A stretch of DNA of 56,946 bases from JAZQHR01 sp045540695 (GCA_045540695.1 JAZQHR010000057.1:1-56946); one strand, 5' to 3'. Shown: positions 23,577-33,377, counted from the first letter of the stretch. Translations and numbers: made by a program. The notes: generated by a model not told the origin, from the sequence alone.

Positions 23577-25601
23577 TTAACCCACATAAACTGTGCCGAT
23601 ACCCCACGCTGAAATACTTGGAACTTTAAGCACCAAATCATCGTTATCGGTGATAGCTGTTACATCATTTTCTATAACCTTATCATCTTTGAAGGTCATA
23701 AACTTAAAGCTATTACCTTCCGGATTTTTAATTCTAAGTGTAAGCTCACCCGAGTCGCCAACTGTTTTATTAAGTATGCTTACGCTTGTTATCTTGCCGT
23801 CTGCATTTTCTCTAGGCATTACTATTGCCTGGATAGGTGTTTCAAGTATGGCAGGAATAGCACTGCCTGCAATATAATTTGCTATATTTATAAACTGATT
23901 TCTCTTATCAAAGCTTATGATTCCGCTCCATGGGTATTCGCCAAGAACTGCCCATTTAGCGCCCTTTGATGTAGTTGTAACGGCACTTGCTATGCCATAA
24001 GGGAACGGTTCTTCACCAGTTTTTGCTATGTCAGGGCGAGCTGTATCGTATCCGCTAAGCGGTTCAATATTCTCACCTGAAAGCTGGTACTGCCATCTTT
24101 CCTTACTTACAAAGAATGATGTTGACCATGTTCCACCGCCTTTTACGTGCTCATTTACCTTATGTCCTGTAAGCTTTTCGTGGAATATACCAAGCTGCTG
24201 TTCTTTTGCGGTGATATTTAGCTTATCTCCAAAACCTCTTTTATGAAGAATCTCTATAGCCTTACCATCTGTGATAACAGGCTTTGACAGTAAATCGTTT
24301 ATCTCGTCATCTGTCATATCCTTTACAACGTGCGGATGAAGAAGGACTACGCCTGCGTTATCCTTTTTAAAGCACATCGGTATACCTGTGATAGACCACA
24401 GTCTGTCTGCAACGTCGTATAGTTCTTTTTTCCACTCAAACTCTTCATCACTTTCAGAAAGTGTCATTTTATATCTGTTTGGAGAATGGGCTATAGTAAG
24501 GCCTGCCTGCTGAGTACCTTTATTTAAATCTATAAGCTTCTGCCAGTATTTACGTCTTTTTGAAAAGCCTTCAAGCATTTGTGCGTGATACTCTACAGGC
24601 TCGTTATAATTTTGAAGTAGTGCGTAGCTCATTGCGTCGTTACCAAGAGCAAGGTAAAGAGTAGTTTCAAAGCAAGTAGTCTGGATAGATTTACCGTAAA
24701 CTATATCAGGAAGATTTTCTATTTCAGGGCGTTTTTCTATGTTTACATCAGGAAGCATAAAGTTTGCCCAATCGATAAATCTTGCTTTTTCAATAATCTC
24801 ATTTGGATTATGTGCTGAATATGCACCGCCACCCGGTCTTGACTTAGGAGTTTTACCGCTGCCCTCTTTCATAGCATCAAATATAAAGTCAAAGCCAAAG
24901 CCTGTGTAACCACCATTAGCACAATACTGATAACCCATATAGCTGTCAGGAGATATCTCGTGAACTGTTTTTGAGATTTCAAGCATAAGGTTATATAATC
25001 CTTCACGCTCAAACTCAGCATACTTTTCACGTACAGACACGTCACCGTAGTTTATTTCTTTAACAAGGCTTTCTCTGTCATAGTTTGTGCCATGTTTTTC
25101 GTTGAAGGCTTTTATACAGTTATCACAGAAGCAACCTATCTCTACAGGGTCGTGGTTATTTGCACGGAAGTCGTCGTCTACCCAGAAGGTATGCGGTTTG
25201 ATTTTCGCAAATGCTCTGTACACGTCAAGTATGTATTTTTTGTAATATTCGCCTCTCCAGCAGAAGCAGTAGTCTGCAACTGTTCCATCAGGGCCTACCA
25301 TGTGTTCTGCAGGTGAGCCTTCGAACACAAGACCCGTATTATCCTGCGACTGCATATACTGTCCGTGACCGATGGTACTCTGTATCTGAAGTGATACTCT
25401 CACGCCTGCTTTTTTAAACTTTTCTGCCTGAGCGTGAATGTTTTCGGCAATTTCCTTTTGCATTTCGACCGGTGGGAATGCTGACCTCGATGTAAACCAC
25501 ACCTCGTCGCACGACCCGGGGTTTTTCTTAATAGCATCAATAAGTTTATCGACAAACTCACTATCAAGCTGATTTGCACTGCCTAGTCTTTGTGTAAGCA
25601 T
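23577..25601 (-). CDS. Uncharacterised TIM-barrel glycoside hydrolase-like protein
   Basis: 674-aa protein, third gene of a carbohydrate operon. I cannot assign a numbered family. The N-terminal half looks like a (beta/alpha)8 barrel: DEVWFTSRSAFPP, GVRVSLQIQSTIGHGQY, HTFWVDDDFRANNHDP (acidic cluster D142-D144), a CFCDNC motif (157-162) that might bind a metal as in GH42-type enzymes, and SYMGYQYCANGGYTGFGF. The C-terminal 150 residues are beta-sandwich-like. There is no signal peptide, so action on imported oligosaccharide is likely. The ATG follows AGGAGG, 23 bases after the GH39 gene. A beta-galactosidase-like (GH42/GH-A clan) role is the best guess. Confidence 0.65.
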   Translation of the reverse strand: MLTQRLGSANQLDSEFVDKLIDAIKKNPGSCDEVWFTSRSAFPPVEMQKEIAENIHAQAEKFKKAGVRVSLQIQSTIGHGQYMQSQDNTGLVFEGSPAEHMVGPDGTVADYCFCWRGEYYKKYILDVYRAFAKIKPHTFWVDDDFRANNHDPVEIGCFCDNCIKAFNEKHGTNYDRESLVKEINYGDVSVREKYAEFEREGLYNLMLEISKTVHEISPDSYMGYQYCANGGYTGFGFDFIFDAMKEGSGKTPKSRPGGGAYSAHNPNEIIEKARFIDWANFMLPDVNIEKRPEIENLPDIVYGKSIQTTCFETTLYLALGNDAMSYALLQNYNEPVEYHAQMLEGFSKRRKYWQKLIDLNKGTQQAGLTIAHSPNRYKMTLSESDEEFEWKKELYDVADRLWSITGIPMCFKKDNAGVVLLHPHVVKDMTDDEINDLLSKPVITDGKAIEILHKRGFGDKLNITAKEQQLGIFHEKLTGHKVNEHVKGGGTWSTSFFVSKERWQYQLSGENIEPLSGYDTARPDIAKTGEEPFPYGIASAVTTTSKGAKWAVLGEYPWSGIISFDKRNQFINIANYIAGSAIPAILETPIQAIVMPRENADGKITSVSILNKTVGDSGELTLRIKNPEGNSFKFMTFKDDKVIENDVTAITDNDDLVLKVPSISAWGIGTVYVG

Positions 25602-25624
25602 AATTATTCCTCCTGATTTATGTT

Positions 25625-26983
25625 TTATTTATAATTTTTTATAAGTACTACCCAGTTTTCTTTAAGCTCGAAACCTTTTAGGTTAATCACAACCTTTTCA
25701 AGCTTATGTTCATCATCTACAAGGTAAACTTCATAATCTTCATCAAGATTTGTTTCTACAAATACATCTTTTCCGGTTATGTTTGCTATCATTACGCCGT
25801 TATTTTTTCCATCTGTACCTGCTACCGCGTATACCTTCTCAGTATCGCACATACATTTTACCTGACTTCCAAGTGCATAAAGTTCACCAAACGCCTTGAA
25901 CGAATAATAAAGCGGTGTTGGTCTTCTCTCAAGACTGTTGAACATTCCTGCATAAGAGCCTACTCCCCATTTTGCATCATAGTAACAAAGCATTGTCGTT
26001 GGTGTATTTTGCATTGCAAGAAGCATTGAAGCTGCATCAGCAGATGCCATCGCTGTATCATAAGAATTTGGAATACGTGCCGCACTGTTCCATTCGTTAA
26101 GCATTGTTTCAAGATGCCCGTAGCCACGCTCGTTTAAGAACTTATCTACAAACTCTGCCATTTTAACATTTTCCTCTGTGCCTAAATAACTGTGCCAAGA
26201 GAAGAAGTCAATAGGTGAACTATGTTCTTTTATGTAATCGAAAAACCCATAAAGAAATTCCATACGGTATTCTTCTTTTTTACTGTCATATCTGGCTTCG
26301 GTACGTTTTTCAAGCTCCATACCAAACCTTTCGGGATGAGCATATATATTGTAAAAACCACAAGCCGCATAACCGCCTATCTTTATAGTATCGCCAAAGC
26401 ATTTTTTAAGGTGCTTTGATGCTACATCATAAAGTCTGTAATAATCCTCTGCTGTACCTGTCCACATCTGATTCATACCGGGTGTTTCGCGATTTTCCGG
26501 CTCATTCCATATCTCCCAGTATTCTATACCGTAATGGTATCCGTCTGCCCAGCCTTCGTTATAATGACGGATAATATGCTCACAAATCCTTGCCCATTTA
26601 TCATAATCCTTTGGAGGATGAATACGATACGCTTTTATGTGACACTGATTTTCTATAGTAACACCGAGTCTGAATATAGGCTTTACATCATACTTTGCCA
26701 TACCTTCCAAAAGTGCATCTGTAAATGCAAAATCGTATGATGCTATATCATCAACATCCGCATCAAAATCGCGAAAAATATTTGGTATATCCACATATCT
26801 GTTACCACCAAAATCTCCACCTACATCATGAAGGCGCGAATATGGAATATTTGCCTCTTTAAGATAGTTTATAGGTTCAAAATAAAGAGAGCAAAATCCT
26901 CCGTAAAATGGTGGTTGTCCTACCGCGTGCATTGGTTTGATTTTACCAGTGATTTCATTAAAATTTACGTTAATTTTAGCCAT
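25625..26983 (-). CDS. GH39-like glycoside hydrolase (beta-xylosidase type)
   Basis: 452-aa predicted intracellular retaining glycosidase of clan GH-A. The acid/base is E161 in EIWNEPE (157-163), and the likely nucleophile is E297 in MLNEWNS (294-300), spaced as in GH39 beta-xylosidases. Also visible: SRLHDVGGDFGG, DFFSWHSYLG, and a small C-terminal beta domain from about 370 (VYAVAGTDGKNNGVMIANITG). No signal peptide. It is translated from an ATG behind GGGGAG, 39 bases after the MFS permease gene, so the permease probably supplies its substrate. Other GH-A families cannot be excluded. Confidence 0.82.
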   Translation of the reverse strand: MAKINVNFNEITGKIKPMHAVGQPPFYGGFCSLYFEPINYLKEANIPYSRLHDVGGDFGGNRYVDIPNIFRDFDADVDDIASYDFAFTDALLEGMAKYDVKPIFRLGVTIENQCHIKAYRIHPPKDYDKWARICEHIIRHYNEGWADGYHYGIEYWEIWNEPENRETPGMNQMWTGTAEDYYRLYDVASKHLKKCFGDTIKIGGYAACGFYNIYAHPERFGMELEKRTEARYDSKKEEYRMEFLYGFFDYIKEHSSPIDFFSWHSYLGTEENVKMAEFVDKFLNERGYGHLETMLNEWNSAARIPNSYDTAMASADAASMLLAMQNTPTTMLCYYDAKWGVGSYAGMFNSLERRPTPLYYSFKAFGELYALGSQVKCMCDTEKVYAVAGTDGKNNGVMIANITGKDVFVETNLDEDYEVYLVDDEHKLEKVVINLKGFELKENWVVLIKNYK

Positions 26984-27022
26984 TAAAACACTCCCCTGTT
27001 TATTACAACTTAATATATCGAT

Positions 27023-28342
27023 TTATGCGTTTACATCAGCAAAAGTCTCGCTGTCTTTTTCGCTTTCTGTTTTAAGTATTTTTTCTCTTTCACGCTTTGC
27101 GGCTGAAAGAACAAACTGAAGTGCTATTCCTACCATTACCATAAGAACCGTAGAAATCCAGAAAGACACTTCGTAGCTTCCAAGAAGGTCATAAGACCAG
27201 TTCATAAGAGGTGCTCCTACTGCATAGCCTGTTACGTTTATTGAAACAAATATACCAAGAATCATATCGTACGATTTATCACCAAAAAGGTCACTTGCGT
27301 ATATTGGAAGCATTATGGTTTCAAGCGGTAGTGCAAGTGATGAGAATATTCCATACACCATCGCCAGAACATAGCCGGTCGGTGAATTATCCATAAGTGC
27401 AAGCACAAGCATTACACCAACTGCAGCGGCAACGCATATATTCATGGTCTTTTTAAGTCCCATACGGTCATACATAAAGCCTGTGATGAATTTAAAGCCT
27501 GCAAGTGCAAGCGAGTGGATACTAAGTGTAGTTGCAACATATCCTGCATCAATTCCTACGTCATACATGTGCGGAGTAGATGCACCGTTAATAGCCTGAA
27601 GAAGCAGGCCGGTTAAAAATATACAAATAGCCGCGCCGTAAAAATATGGTTTCTTTATAGCTTCTTTATACTCTATACCTACCCAGCCTTCGCCACGTTT
27701 TTTCTTTTTATGTACCGCTGGTGTACCATCATCCACATAATCCTTTGGCTTTTCTCTGTAGAAAATCATCACAAGTACTACAACAAACACAAGTATAACT
27801 GCAACAAGTCTGTATGCACTTTGATAACCCAAAGGATTTGCAGGGTTATTTATAATAGGCGAAACTATCTGTGCAGCTATAGCACCGCCAAGTCCGTTGG
27901 CAGCAAGCACCGAACCCATAATAGTTCCCTTATTTTCCTTACACCATTTATTTATAACAGAACCTACCATAGTAGTTCCTGTCCACGAAGAACCGATACC
28001 CAAAAGCATACCACCAACATAAAACATATATATGTTTGTAGCTACTGAATACACAAGCACCGATGCAATAAGCGAAACAATACCTGCAATCATAAGTTTC
28101 TTTGAGCCAAAACGTGCTACCATCGAACCAAAAAATATATTTACAACCGCAGTTGCTATAAAACGAAGGCTATCATTTATAGAGAAAGCTCCTCGTGAGA
28201 TACCTTGAGCTTCGGTAATAGCTTTTAGATATATGCCCTTGTTTGATGAGCAAAAACCCATAGTAATCATAACCACCAAAAAGCTTATGGCAACTATTAC
28301 CCATTTGTAGTCAAATCTTTTTCGTTGCAAAGCATTTTTCAT
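27023..28342 (-). CDS. Major facilitator superfamily transporter, first gene of the glycosidase operon
   Basis: 439-aa permease with about 12 transmembrane helices. The first loop carries the MFS motif in shortened form (VARFGSKKLMIAG, about 77-89), and MYDRMGLKKTMNI lies in the symmetric second half. The central cytoplasmic loop is basic (HKKKKRGEGW). Overall it resembles oxalate/formate-antiporter and monocarboxylate-type MFS members, though the operon argues for a glycoside or sugar-acid substrate. RBS GGGAG. It is preceded by a consensus promoter and an upstream palindrome. Confidence 0.87.
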   Translation of the reverse strand: MKNALQRKRFDYKWVIVAISFLVVMITMGFCSSNKGIYLKAITEAQGISRGAFSINDSLRFIATAVVNIFFGSMVARFGSKKLMIAGIVSLIASVLVYSVATNIYMFYVGGMLLGIGSSWTGTTMVGSVINKWCKENKGTIMGSVLAANGLGGAIAAQIVSPIINNPANPLGYQSAYRLVAVILVFVVVLVMIFYREKPKDYVDDGTPAVHKKKKRGEGWVGIEYKEAIKKPYFYGAAICIFLTGLLLQAINGASTPHMYDVGIDAGYVATTLSIHSLALAGFKFITGFMYDRMGLKKTMNICVAAAVGVMLVLALMDNSPTGYVLAMVYGIFSSLALPLETIMLPIYASDLFGDKSYDMILGIFVSINVTGYAVGAPLMNWSYDLLGSYEVSFWISTVLMVMVGIALQFVLSAAKREREKILKTESEKDSETFADVNA

Positions 28343-28376
28343 TCTGATAAACTCCCTTTATGTATTGTATACACCA

Positions 28377-28405
28377 ATTATATAGTTTTCGTTTTCAAAA
28401 GTCAA
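28377..28405 (-). promoter_or_regulatory. SigA-type promoter of the MFS-GH39-glycosidase operon
   Basis: On the minus strand, TTGACT, 17 bases, TATAAT. Confidence 0.85.
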
Positions 28406-28424
28406 TAGAAACCTAAACGAAAGT
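28384..28424 (-). promoter_or_regulatory. Candidate operator pair over the operon promoter
   Basis: On the minus strand, ACTTTCGTTT and AAACGAAAACT form an inverted repeat. One half is upstream of the -35 box and the other fills the spacer. It would suit a repressor responding to the operon's sugar. No regulator gene is adjacent in the sequence available. Confidence 0.35.
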
Positions 28425-28441
28425 TTTGAATTTTTTTATTA

Positions 28442-28453
28442 TACCTTAAGGTA
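28442..28453. promoter_or_regulatory. Perfect 12-bp palindrome upstream of the MFS operon
   Basis: TACCTTAAGGTA, between the axis terminator and the promoter. It could be an activator site. Function unknown. Confidence 0.3.
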
Positions 28454-28455
28454 AT

Positions 28456-28491
28456 AAAAAAAGAAGCGAAGATATCTTCGCTTCTTTTTTT
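28456..28491. terminator. Axis hairpin: rho-independent terminator at the fold-back point
   Basis: A7, GAAGCGAAGAT, ATCTTCGCTTC, T7: a perfectly symmetric hairpin whose centre is the centre of the window. In the genome it probably ends a neighbouring gene not present here. Its self-complementarity is a natural cause for an assembly path to turn back on itself. Confidence 0.85.
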
Positions 28492-28493
28492 AT

Positions 28494-28505
28494 TACCTTA
28501 AGGTA
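28494..28505. promoter_or_regulatory. Perfect 12-bp palindrome, arm 2 copy
   Basis: Mirror of 28442-28453 (TACCTTAAGGTA). Confidence 0.3.
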
Positions 28506-28522
28506 TAATAAAAAAATTCAAA

Positions 28523-28563
28523 ACTTTCGTTTAGGTTTCTATTGACTTTTGAAAACGAAAACT
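28523..28563 (+). promoter_or_regulatory. Candidate operator pair, arm 2 copy
   Basis: ACTTTCGTTT at 28523-28532 and AAACGAAAACT at 28553-28563. Mirror of 28384-28424. Confidence 0.35.
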
Positions 28564-28570
28564 ATATAAT
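28542..28570 (+). promoter_or_regulatory. Promoter of the MFS-GH39-glycosidase operon, arm 2 copy
   Basis: TTGACT at 28542-28547 and TATAAT at 28565-28570, 17 bases apart. Confidence 0.85.
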
Positions 28571-28604
28571 TGGTGTATACAATACATAAAGGGAGTTTAT
28601 CAGA

Positions 28605-29924
28605 ATGAAAAATGCTTTGCAACGAAAAAGATTTGACTACAAATGGGTAATAGTTGCCATAAGCTTTTTGGTGGTTATGATTACTATGGGTTTTTGCTCA
28701 TCAAACAAGGGCATATATCTAAAAGCTATTACCGAAGCTCAAGGTATCTCACGAGGAGCTTTCTCTATAAATGATAGCCTTCGTTTTATAGCAACTGCGG
28801 TTGTAAATATATTTTTTGGTTCGATGGTAGCACGTTTTGGCTCAAAGAAACTTATGATTGCAGGTATTGTTTCGCTTATTGCATCGGTGCTTGTGTATTC
28901 AGTAGCTACAAACATATATATGTTTTATGTTGGTGGTATGCTTTTGGGTATCGGTTCTTCGTGGACAGGAACTACTATGGTAGGTTCTGTTATAAATAAA
29001 TGGTGTAAGGAAAATAAGGGAACTATTATGGGTTCGGTGCTTGCTGCCAACGGACTTGGCGGTGCTATAGCTGCACAGATAGTTTCGCCTATTATAAATA
29101 ACCCTGCAAATCCTTTGGGTTATCAAAGTGCATACAGACTTGTTGCAGTTATACTTGTGTTTGTTGTAGTACTTGTGATGATTTTCTACAGAGAAAAGCC
29201 AAAGGATTATGTGGATGATGGTACACCAGCGGTACATAAAAAGAAAAAACGTGGCGAAGGCTGGGTAGGTATAGAGTATAAAGAAGCTATAAAGAAACCA
29301 TATTTTTACGGCGCGGCTATTTGTATATTTTTAACCGGCCTGCTTCTTCAGGCTATTAACGGTGCATCTACTCCGCACATGTATGACGTAGGAATTGATG
29401 CAGGATATGTTGCAACTACACTTAGTATCCACTCGCTTGCACTTGCAGGCTTTAAATTCATCACAGGCTTTATGTATGACCGTATGGGACTTAAAAAGAC
29501 CATGAATATATGCGTTGCCGCTGCAGTTGGTGTAATGCTTGTGCTTGCACTTATGGATAATTCACCGACCGGCTATGTTCTGGCGATGGTGTATGGAATA
29601 TTCTCATCACTTGCACTACCGCTTGAAACCATAATGCTTCCAATATACGCAAGTGACCTTTTTGGTGATAAATCGTACGATATGATTCTTGGTATATTTG
29701 TTTCAATAAACGTAACAGGCTATGCAGTAGGAGCACCTCTTATGAACTGGTCTTATGACCTTCTTGGAAGCTACGAAGTGTCTTTCTGGATTTCTACGGT
29801 TCTTATGGTAATGGTAGGAATAGCACTTCAGTTTGTTCTTTCAGCCGCAAAGCGTGAAAGAGAAAAAATACTTAAAACAGAAAGCGAAAAAGACAGCGAG
29901 ACTTTTGCTGATGTAAACGCATAA
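28605..29924 (+). CDS. MFS transporter of the glycosidase operon, arm 2 copy
   Basis: Identical in translation to 27023-28342. Read here on the + strand, the ATG is eight bases after GGGAG and about 35 bases after the -10 box. The stop TAA is followed by a 39-base gap to the GH39 gene, with no terminator between, which supports co-transcription. Confidence 0.87.
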   Translation: MKNALQRKRFDYKWVIVAISFLVVMITMGFCSSNKGIYLKAITEAQGISRGAFSINDSLRFIATAVVNIFFGSMVARFGSKKLMIAGIVSLIASVLVYSVATNIYMFYVGGMLLGIGSSWTGTTMVGSVINKWCKENKGTIMGSVLAANGLGGAIAAQIVSPIINNPANPLGYQSAYRLVAVILVFVVVLVMIFYREKPKDYVDDGTPAVHKKKKRGEGWVGIEYKEAIKKPYFYGAAICIFLTGLLLQAINGASTPHMYDVGIDAGYVATTLSIHSLALAGFKFITGFMYDRMGLKKTMNICVAAAVGVMLVLALMDNSPTGYVLAMVYGIFSSLALPLETIMLPIYASDLFGDKSYDMILGIFVSINVTGYAVGAPLMNWSYDLLGSYEVSFWISTVLMVMVGIALQFVLSAAKREREKILKTESEKDSETFADVNA

Positions 29925-29963
29925 ATCGATATATTAAGTTGTAATAAACAGGGGAGTGTTTTA

Positions 29964-31322
29964 ATGGCTAAAATTAACGTAAATTTTAATGAAATCACTG
30001 GTAAAATCAAACCAATGCACGCGGTAGGACAACCACCATTTTACGGAGGATTTTGCTCTCTTTATTTTGAACCTATAAACTATCTTAAAGAGGCAAATAT
30101 TCCATATTCGCGCCTTCATGATGTAGGTGGAGATTTTGGTGGTAACAGATATGTGGATATACCAAATATTTTTCGCGATTTTGATGCGGATGTTGATGAT
30201 ATAGCATCATACGATTTTGCATTTACAGATGCACTTTTGGAAGGTATGGCAAAGTATGATGTAAAGCCTATATTCAGACTCGGTGTTACTATAGAAAATC
30301 AGTGTCACATAAAAGCGTATCGTATTCATCCTCCAAAGGATTATGATAAATGGGCAAGGATTTGTGAGCATATTATCCGTCATTATAACGAAGGCTGGGC
30401 AGACGGATACCATTACGGTATAGAATACTGGGAGATATGGAATGAGCCGGAAAATCGCGAAACACCCGGTATGAATCAGATGTGGACAGGTACAGCAGAG
30501 GATTATTACAGACTTTATGATGTAGCATCAAAGCACCTTAAAAAATGCTTTGGCGATACTATAAAGATAGGCGGTTATGCGGCTTGTGGTTTTTACAATA
30601 TATATGCTCATCCCGAAAGGTTTGGTATGGAGCTTGAAAAACGTACCGAAGCCAGATATGACAGTAAAAAAGAAGAATACCGTATGGAATTTCTTTATGG
30701 GTTTTTCGATTACATAAAAGAACATAGTTCACCTATTGACTTCTTCTCTTGGCACAGTTATTTAGGCACAGAGGAAAATGTTAAAATGGCAGAGTTTGTA
30801 GATAAGTTCTTAAACGAGCGTGGCTACGGGCATCTTGAAACAATGCTTAACGAATGGAACAGTGCGGCACGTATTCCAAATTCTTATGATACAGCGATGG
30901 CATCTGCTGATGCAGCTTCAATGCTTCTTGCAATGCAAAATACACCAACGACAATGCTTTGTTACTATGATGCAAAATGGGGAGTAGGCTCTTATGCAGG
31001 AATGTTCAACAGTCTTGAGAGAAGACCAACACCGCTTTATTATTCGTTCAAGGCGTTTGGTGAACTTTATGCACTTGGAAGTCAGGTAAAATGTATGTGC
31101 GATACTGAGAAGGTATACGCGGTAGCAGGTACAGATGGAAAAAATAACGGCGTAATGATAGCAAACATAACCGGAAAAGATGTATTTGTAGAAACAAATC
31201 TTGATGAAGATTATGAAGTTTACCTTGTAGATGATGAACATAAGCTTGAAAAGGTTGTGATTAACCTAAAAGGTTTCGAGCTTAAAGAAAACTGGGTAGT
31301 ACTTATAAAAAATTATAAATAA
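29964..31322 (+). CDS. GH39-like glycosidase, arm 2 copy
   Basis: Identical to 25625-26983, including both catalytic glutamates (E161, E297). The ATG lies behind CAGGGGAG. The gene ends TAAATAA, 23 bases before the next ATG. Confidence 0.82.
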   Translation: MAKINVNFNEITGKIKPMHAVGQPPFYGGFCSLYFEPINYLKEANIPYSRLHDVGGDFGGNRYVDIPNIFRDFDADVDDIASYDFAFTDALLEGMAKYDVKPIFRLGVTIENQCHIKAYRIHPPKDYDKWARICEHIIRHYNEGWADGYHYGIEYWEIWNEPENRETPGMNQMWTGTAEDYYRLYDVASKHLKKCFGDTIKIGGYAACGFYNIYAHPERFGMELEKRTEARYDSKKEEYRMEFLYGFFDYIKEHSSPIDFFSWHSYLGTEENVKMAEFVDKFLNERGYGHLETMLNEWNSAARIPNSYDTAMASADAASMLLAMQNTPTTMLCYYDAKWGVGSYAGMFNSLERRPTPLYYSFKAFGELYALGSQVKCMCDTEKVYAVAGTDGKNNGVMIANITGKDVFVETNLDEDYEVYLVDDEHKLEKVVINLKGFELKENWVVLIKNYK

Positions 31323-31345
31323 AACATAAATCAGGAGGAATAATT

Positions 31346-33370
31346 ATGCTTACACAAAGACTAGGCAGTGCAAATCAGCTTGATAGTGAGTTTGTCGATA
31401 AACTTATTGATGCTATTAAGAAAAACCCCGGGTCGTGCGACGAGGTGTGGTTTACATCGAGGTCAGCATTCCCACCGGTCGAAATGCAAAAGGAAATTGC
31501 CGAAAACATTCACGCTCAGGCAGAAAAGTTTAAAAAAGCAGGCGTGAGAGTATCACTTCAGATACAGAGTACCATCGGTCACGGACAGTATATGCAGTCG
31601 CAGGATAATACGGGTCTTGTGTTCGAAGGCTCACCTGCAGAACACATGGTAGGCCCTGATGGAACAGTTGCAGACTACTGCTTCTGCTGGAGAGGCGAAT
31701 ATTACAAAAAATACATACTTGACGTGTACAGAGCATTTGCGAAAATCAAACCGCATACCTTCTGGGTAGACGACGACTTCCGTGCAAATAACCACGACCC
31801 TGTAGAGATAGGTTGCTTCTGTGATAACTGTATAAAAGCCTTCAACGAAAAACATGGCACAAACTATGACAGAGAAAGCCTTGTTAAAGAAATAAACTAC
31901 GGTGACGTGTCTGTACGTGAAAAGTATGCTGAGTTTGAGCGTGAAGGATTATATAACCTTATGCTTGAAATCTCAAAAACAGTTCACGAGATATCTCCTG
32001 ACAGCTATATGGGTTATCAGTATTGTGCTAATGGTGGTTACACAGGCTTTGGCTTTGACTTTATATTTGATGCTATGAAAGAGGGCAGCGGTAAAACTCC
32101 TAAGTCAAGACCGGGTGGCGGTGCATATTCAGCACATAATCCAAATGAGATTATTGAAAAAGCAAGATTTATCGATTGGGCAAACTTTATGCTTCCTGAT
32201 GTAAACATAGAAAAACGCCCTGAAATAGAAAATCTTCCTGATATAGTTTACGGTAAATCTATCCAGACTACTTGCTTTGAAACTACTCTTTACCTTGCTC
32301 TTGGTAACGACGCAATGAGCTACGCACTACTTCAAAATTATAACGAGCCTGTAGAGTATCACGCACAAATGCTTGAAGGCTTTTCAAAAAGACGTAAATA
32401 CTGGCAGAAGCTTATAGATTTAAATAAAGGTACTCAGCAGGCAGGCCTTACTATAGCCCATTCTCCAAACAGATATAAAATGACACTTTCTGAAAGTGAT
32501 GAAGAGTTTGAGTGGAAAAAAGAACTATACGACGTTGCAGACAGACTGTGGTCTATCACAGGTATACCGATGTGCTTTAAAAAGGATAACGCAGGCGTAG
32601 TCCTTCTTCATCCGCACGTTGTAAAGGATATGACAGATGACGAGATAAACGATTTACTGTCAAAGCCTGTTATCACAGATGGTAAGGCTATAGAGATTCT
32701 TCATAAAAGAGGTTTTGGAGATAAGCTAAATATCACCGCAAAAGAACAGCAGCTTGGTATATTCCACGAAAAGCTTACAGGACATAAGGTAAATGAGCAC
32801 GTAAAAGGCGGTGGAACATGGTCAACATCATTCTTTGTAAGTAAGGAAAGATGGCAGTACCAGCTTTCAGGTGAGAATATTGAACCGCTTAGCGGATACG
32901 ATACAGCTCGCCCTGACATAGCAAAAACTGGTGAAGAACCGTTCCCTTATGGCATAGCAAGTGCCGTTACAACTACATCAAAGGGCGCTAAATGGGCAGT
33001 TCTTGGCGAATACCCATGGAGCGGAATCATAAGCTTTGATAAGAGAAATCAGTTTATAAATATAGCAAATTATATTGCAGGCAGTGCTATTCCTGCCATA
33101 CTTGAAACACCTATCCAGGCAATAGTAATGCCTAGAGAAAATGCAGACGGCAAGATAACAAGCGTAAGCATACTTAATAAAACAGTTGGCGACTCGGGTG
33201 AGCTTACACTTAGAATTAAAAATCCGGAAGGTAATAGCTTTAAGTTTATGACCTTCAAAGATGATAAGGTTATAGAAAATGATGTAACAGCTATCACCGA
33301 TAACGATGATTTGGTGCTTAAAGTTCCAAGTATTTCAGCGTGGGGTATCGGCACAGTTTATGTGGGTTAA
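31346..33370 (+). CDS. Uncharacterised TIM-barrel glycosidase-like protein, arm 2 copy
   Basis: Identical to 23577-25601. The ribosome site is AGGAGG, seven bases before the ATG. The stop TAA runs straight into the operon terminator, making this the last gene of the three-gene operon. Confidence 0.65.
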   Translation: MLTQRLGSANQLDSEFVDKLIDAIKKNPGSCDEVWFTSRSAFPPVEMQKEIAENIHAQAEKFKKAGVRVSLQIQSTIGHGQYMQSQDNTGLVFEGSPAEHMVGPDGTVADYCFCWRGEYYKKYILDVYRAFAKIKPHTFWVDDDFRANNHDPVEIGCFCDNCIKAFNEKHGTNYDRESLVKEINYGDVSVREKYAEFEREGLYNLMLEISKTVHEISPDSYMGYQYCANGGYTGFGFDFIFDAMKEGSGKTPKSRPGGGAYSAHNPNEIIEKARFIDWANFMLPDVNIEKRPEIENLPDIVYGKSIQTTCFETTLYLALGNDAMSYALLQNYNEPVEYHAQMLEGFSKRRKYWQKLIDLNKGTQQAGLTIAHSPNRYKMTLSESDEEFEWKKELYDVADRLWSITGIPMCFKKDNAGVVLLHPHVVKDMTDDEINDLLSKPVITDGKAIEILHKRGFGDKLNITAKEQQLGIFHEKLTGHKVNEHVKGGGTWSTSFFVSKERWQYQLSGENIEPLSGYDTARPDIAKTGEEPFPYGIASAVTTTSKGAKWAVLGEYPWSGIISFDKRNQFINIANYIAGSAIPAILETPIQAIVMPRENADGKITSVSILNKTVGDSGELTLRIKNPEGNSFKFMTFKDDKVIENDVTAITDNDDLVLKVPSISAWGIGTVYVG

Positions 33371-33377
33371 AAAATTG

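Noticed and set aside
1..28473. tRNA, rRNA or tmRNA genes
   Set aside because: No cloverleaf-like or rRNA-like stretch was seen in the intergenic sequence, all of which is short.
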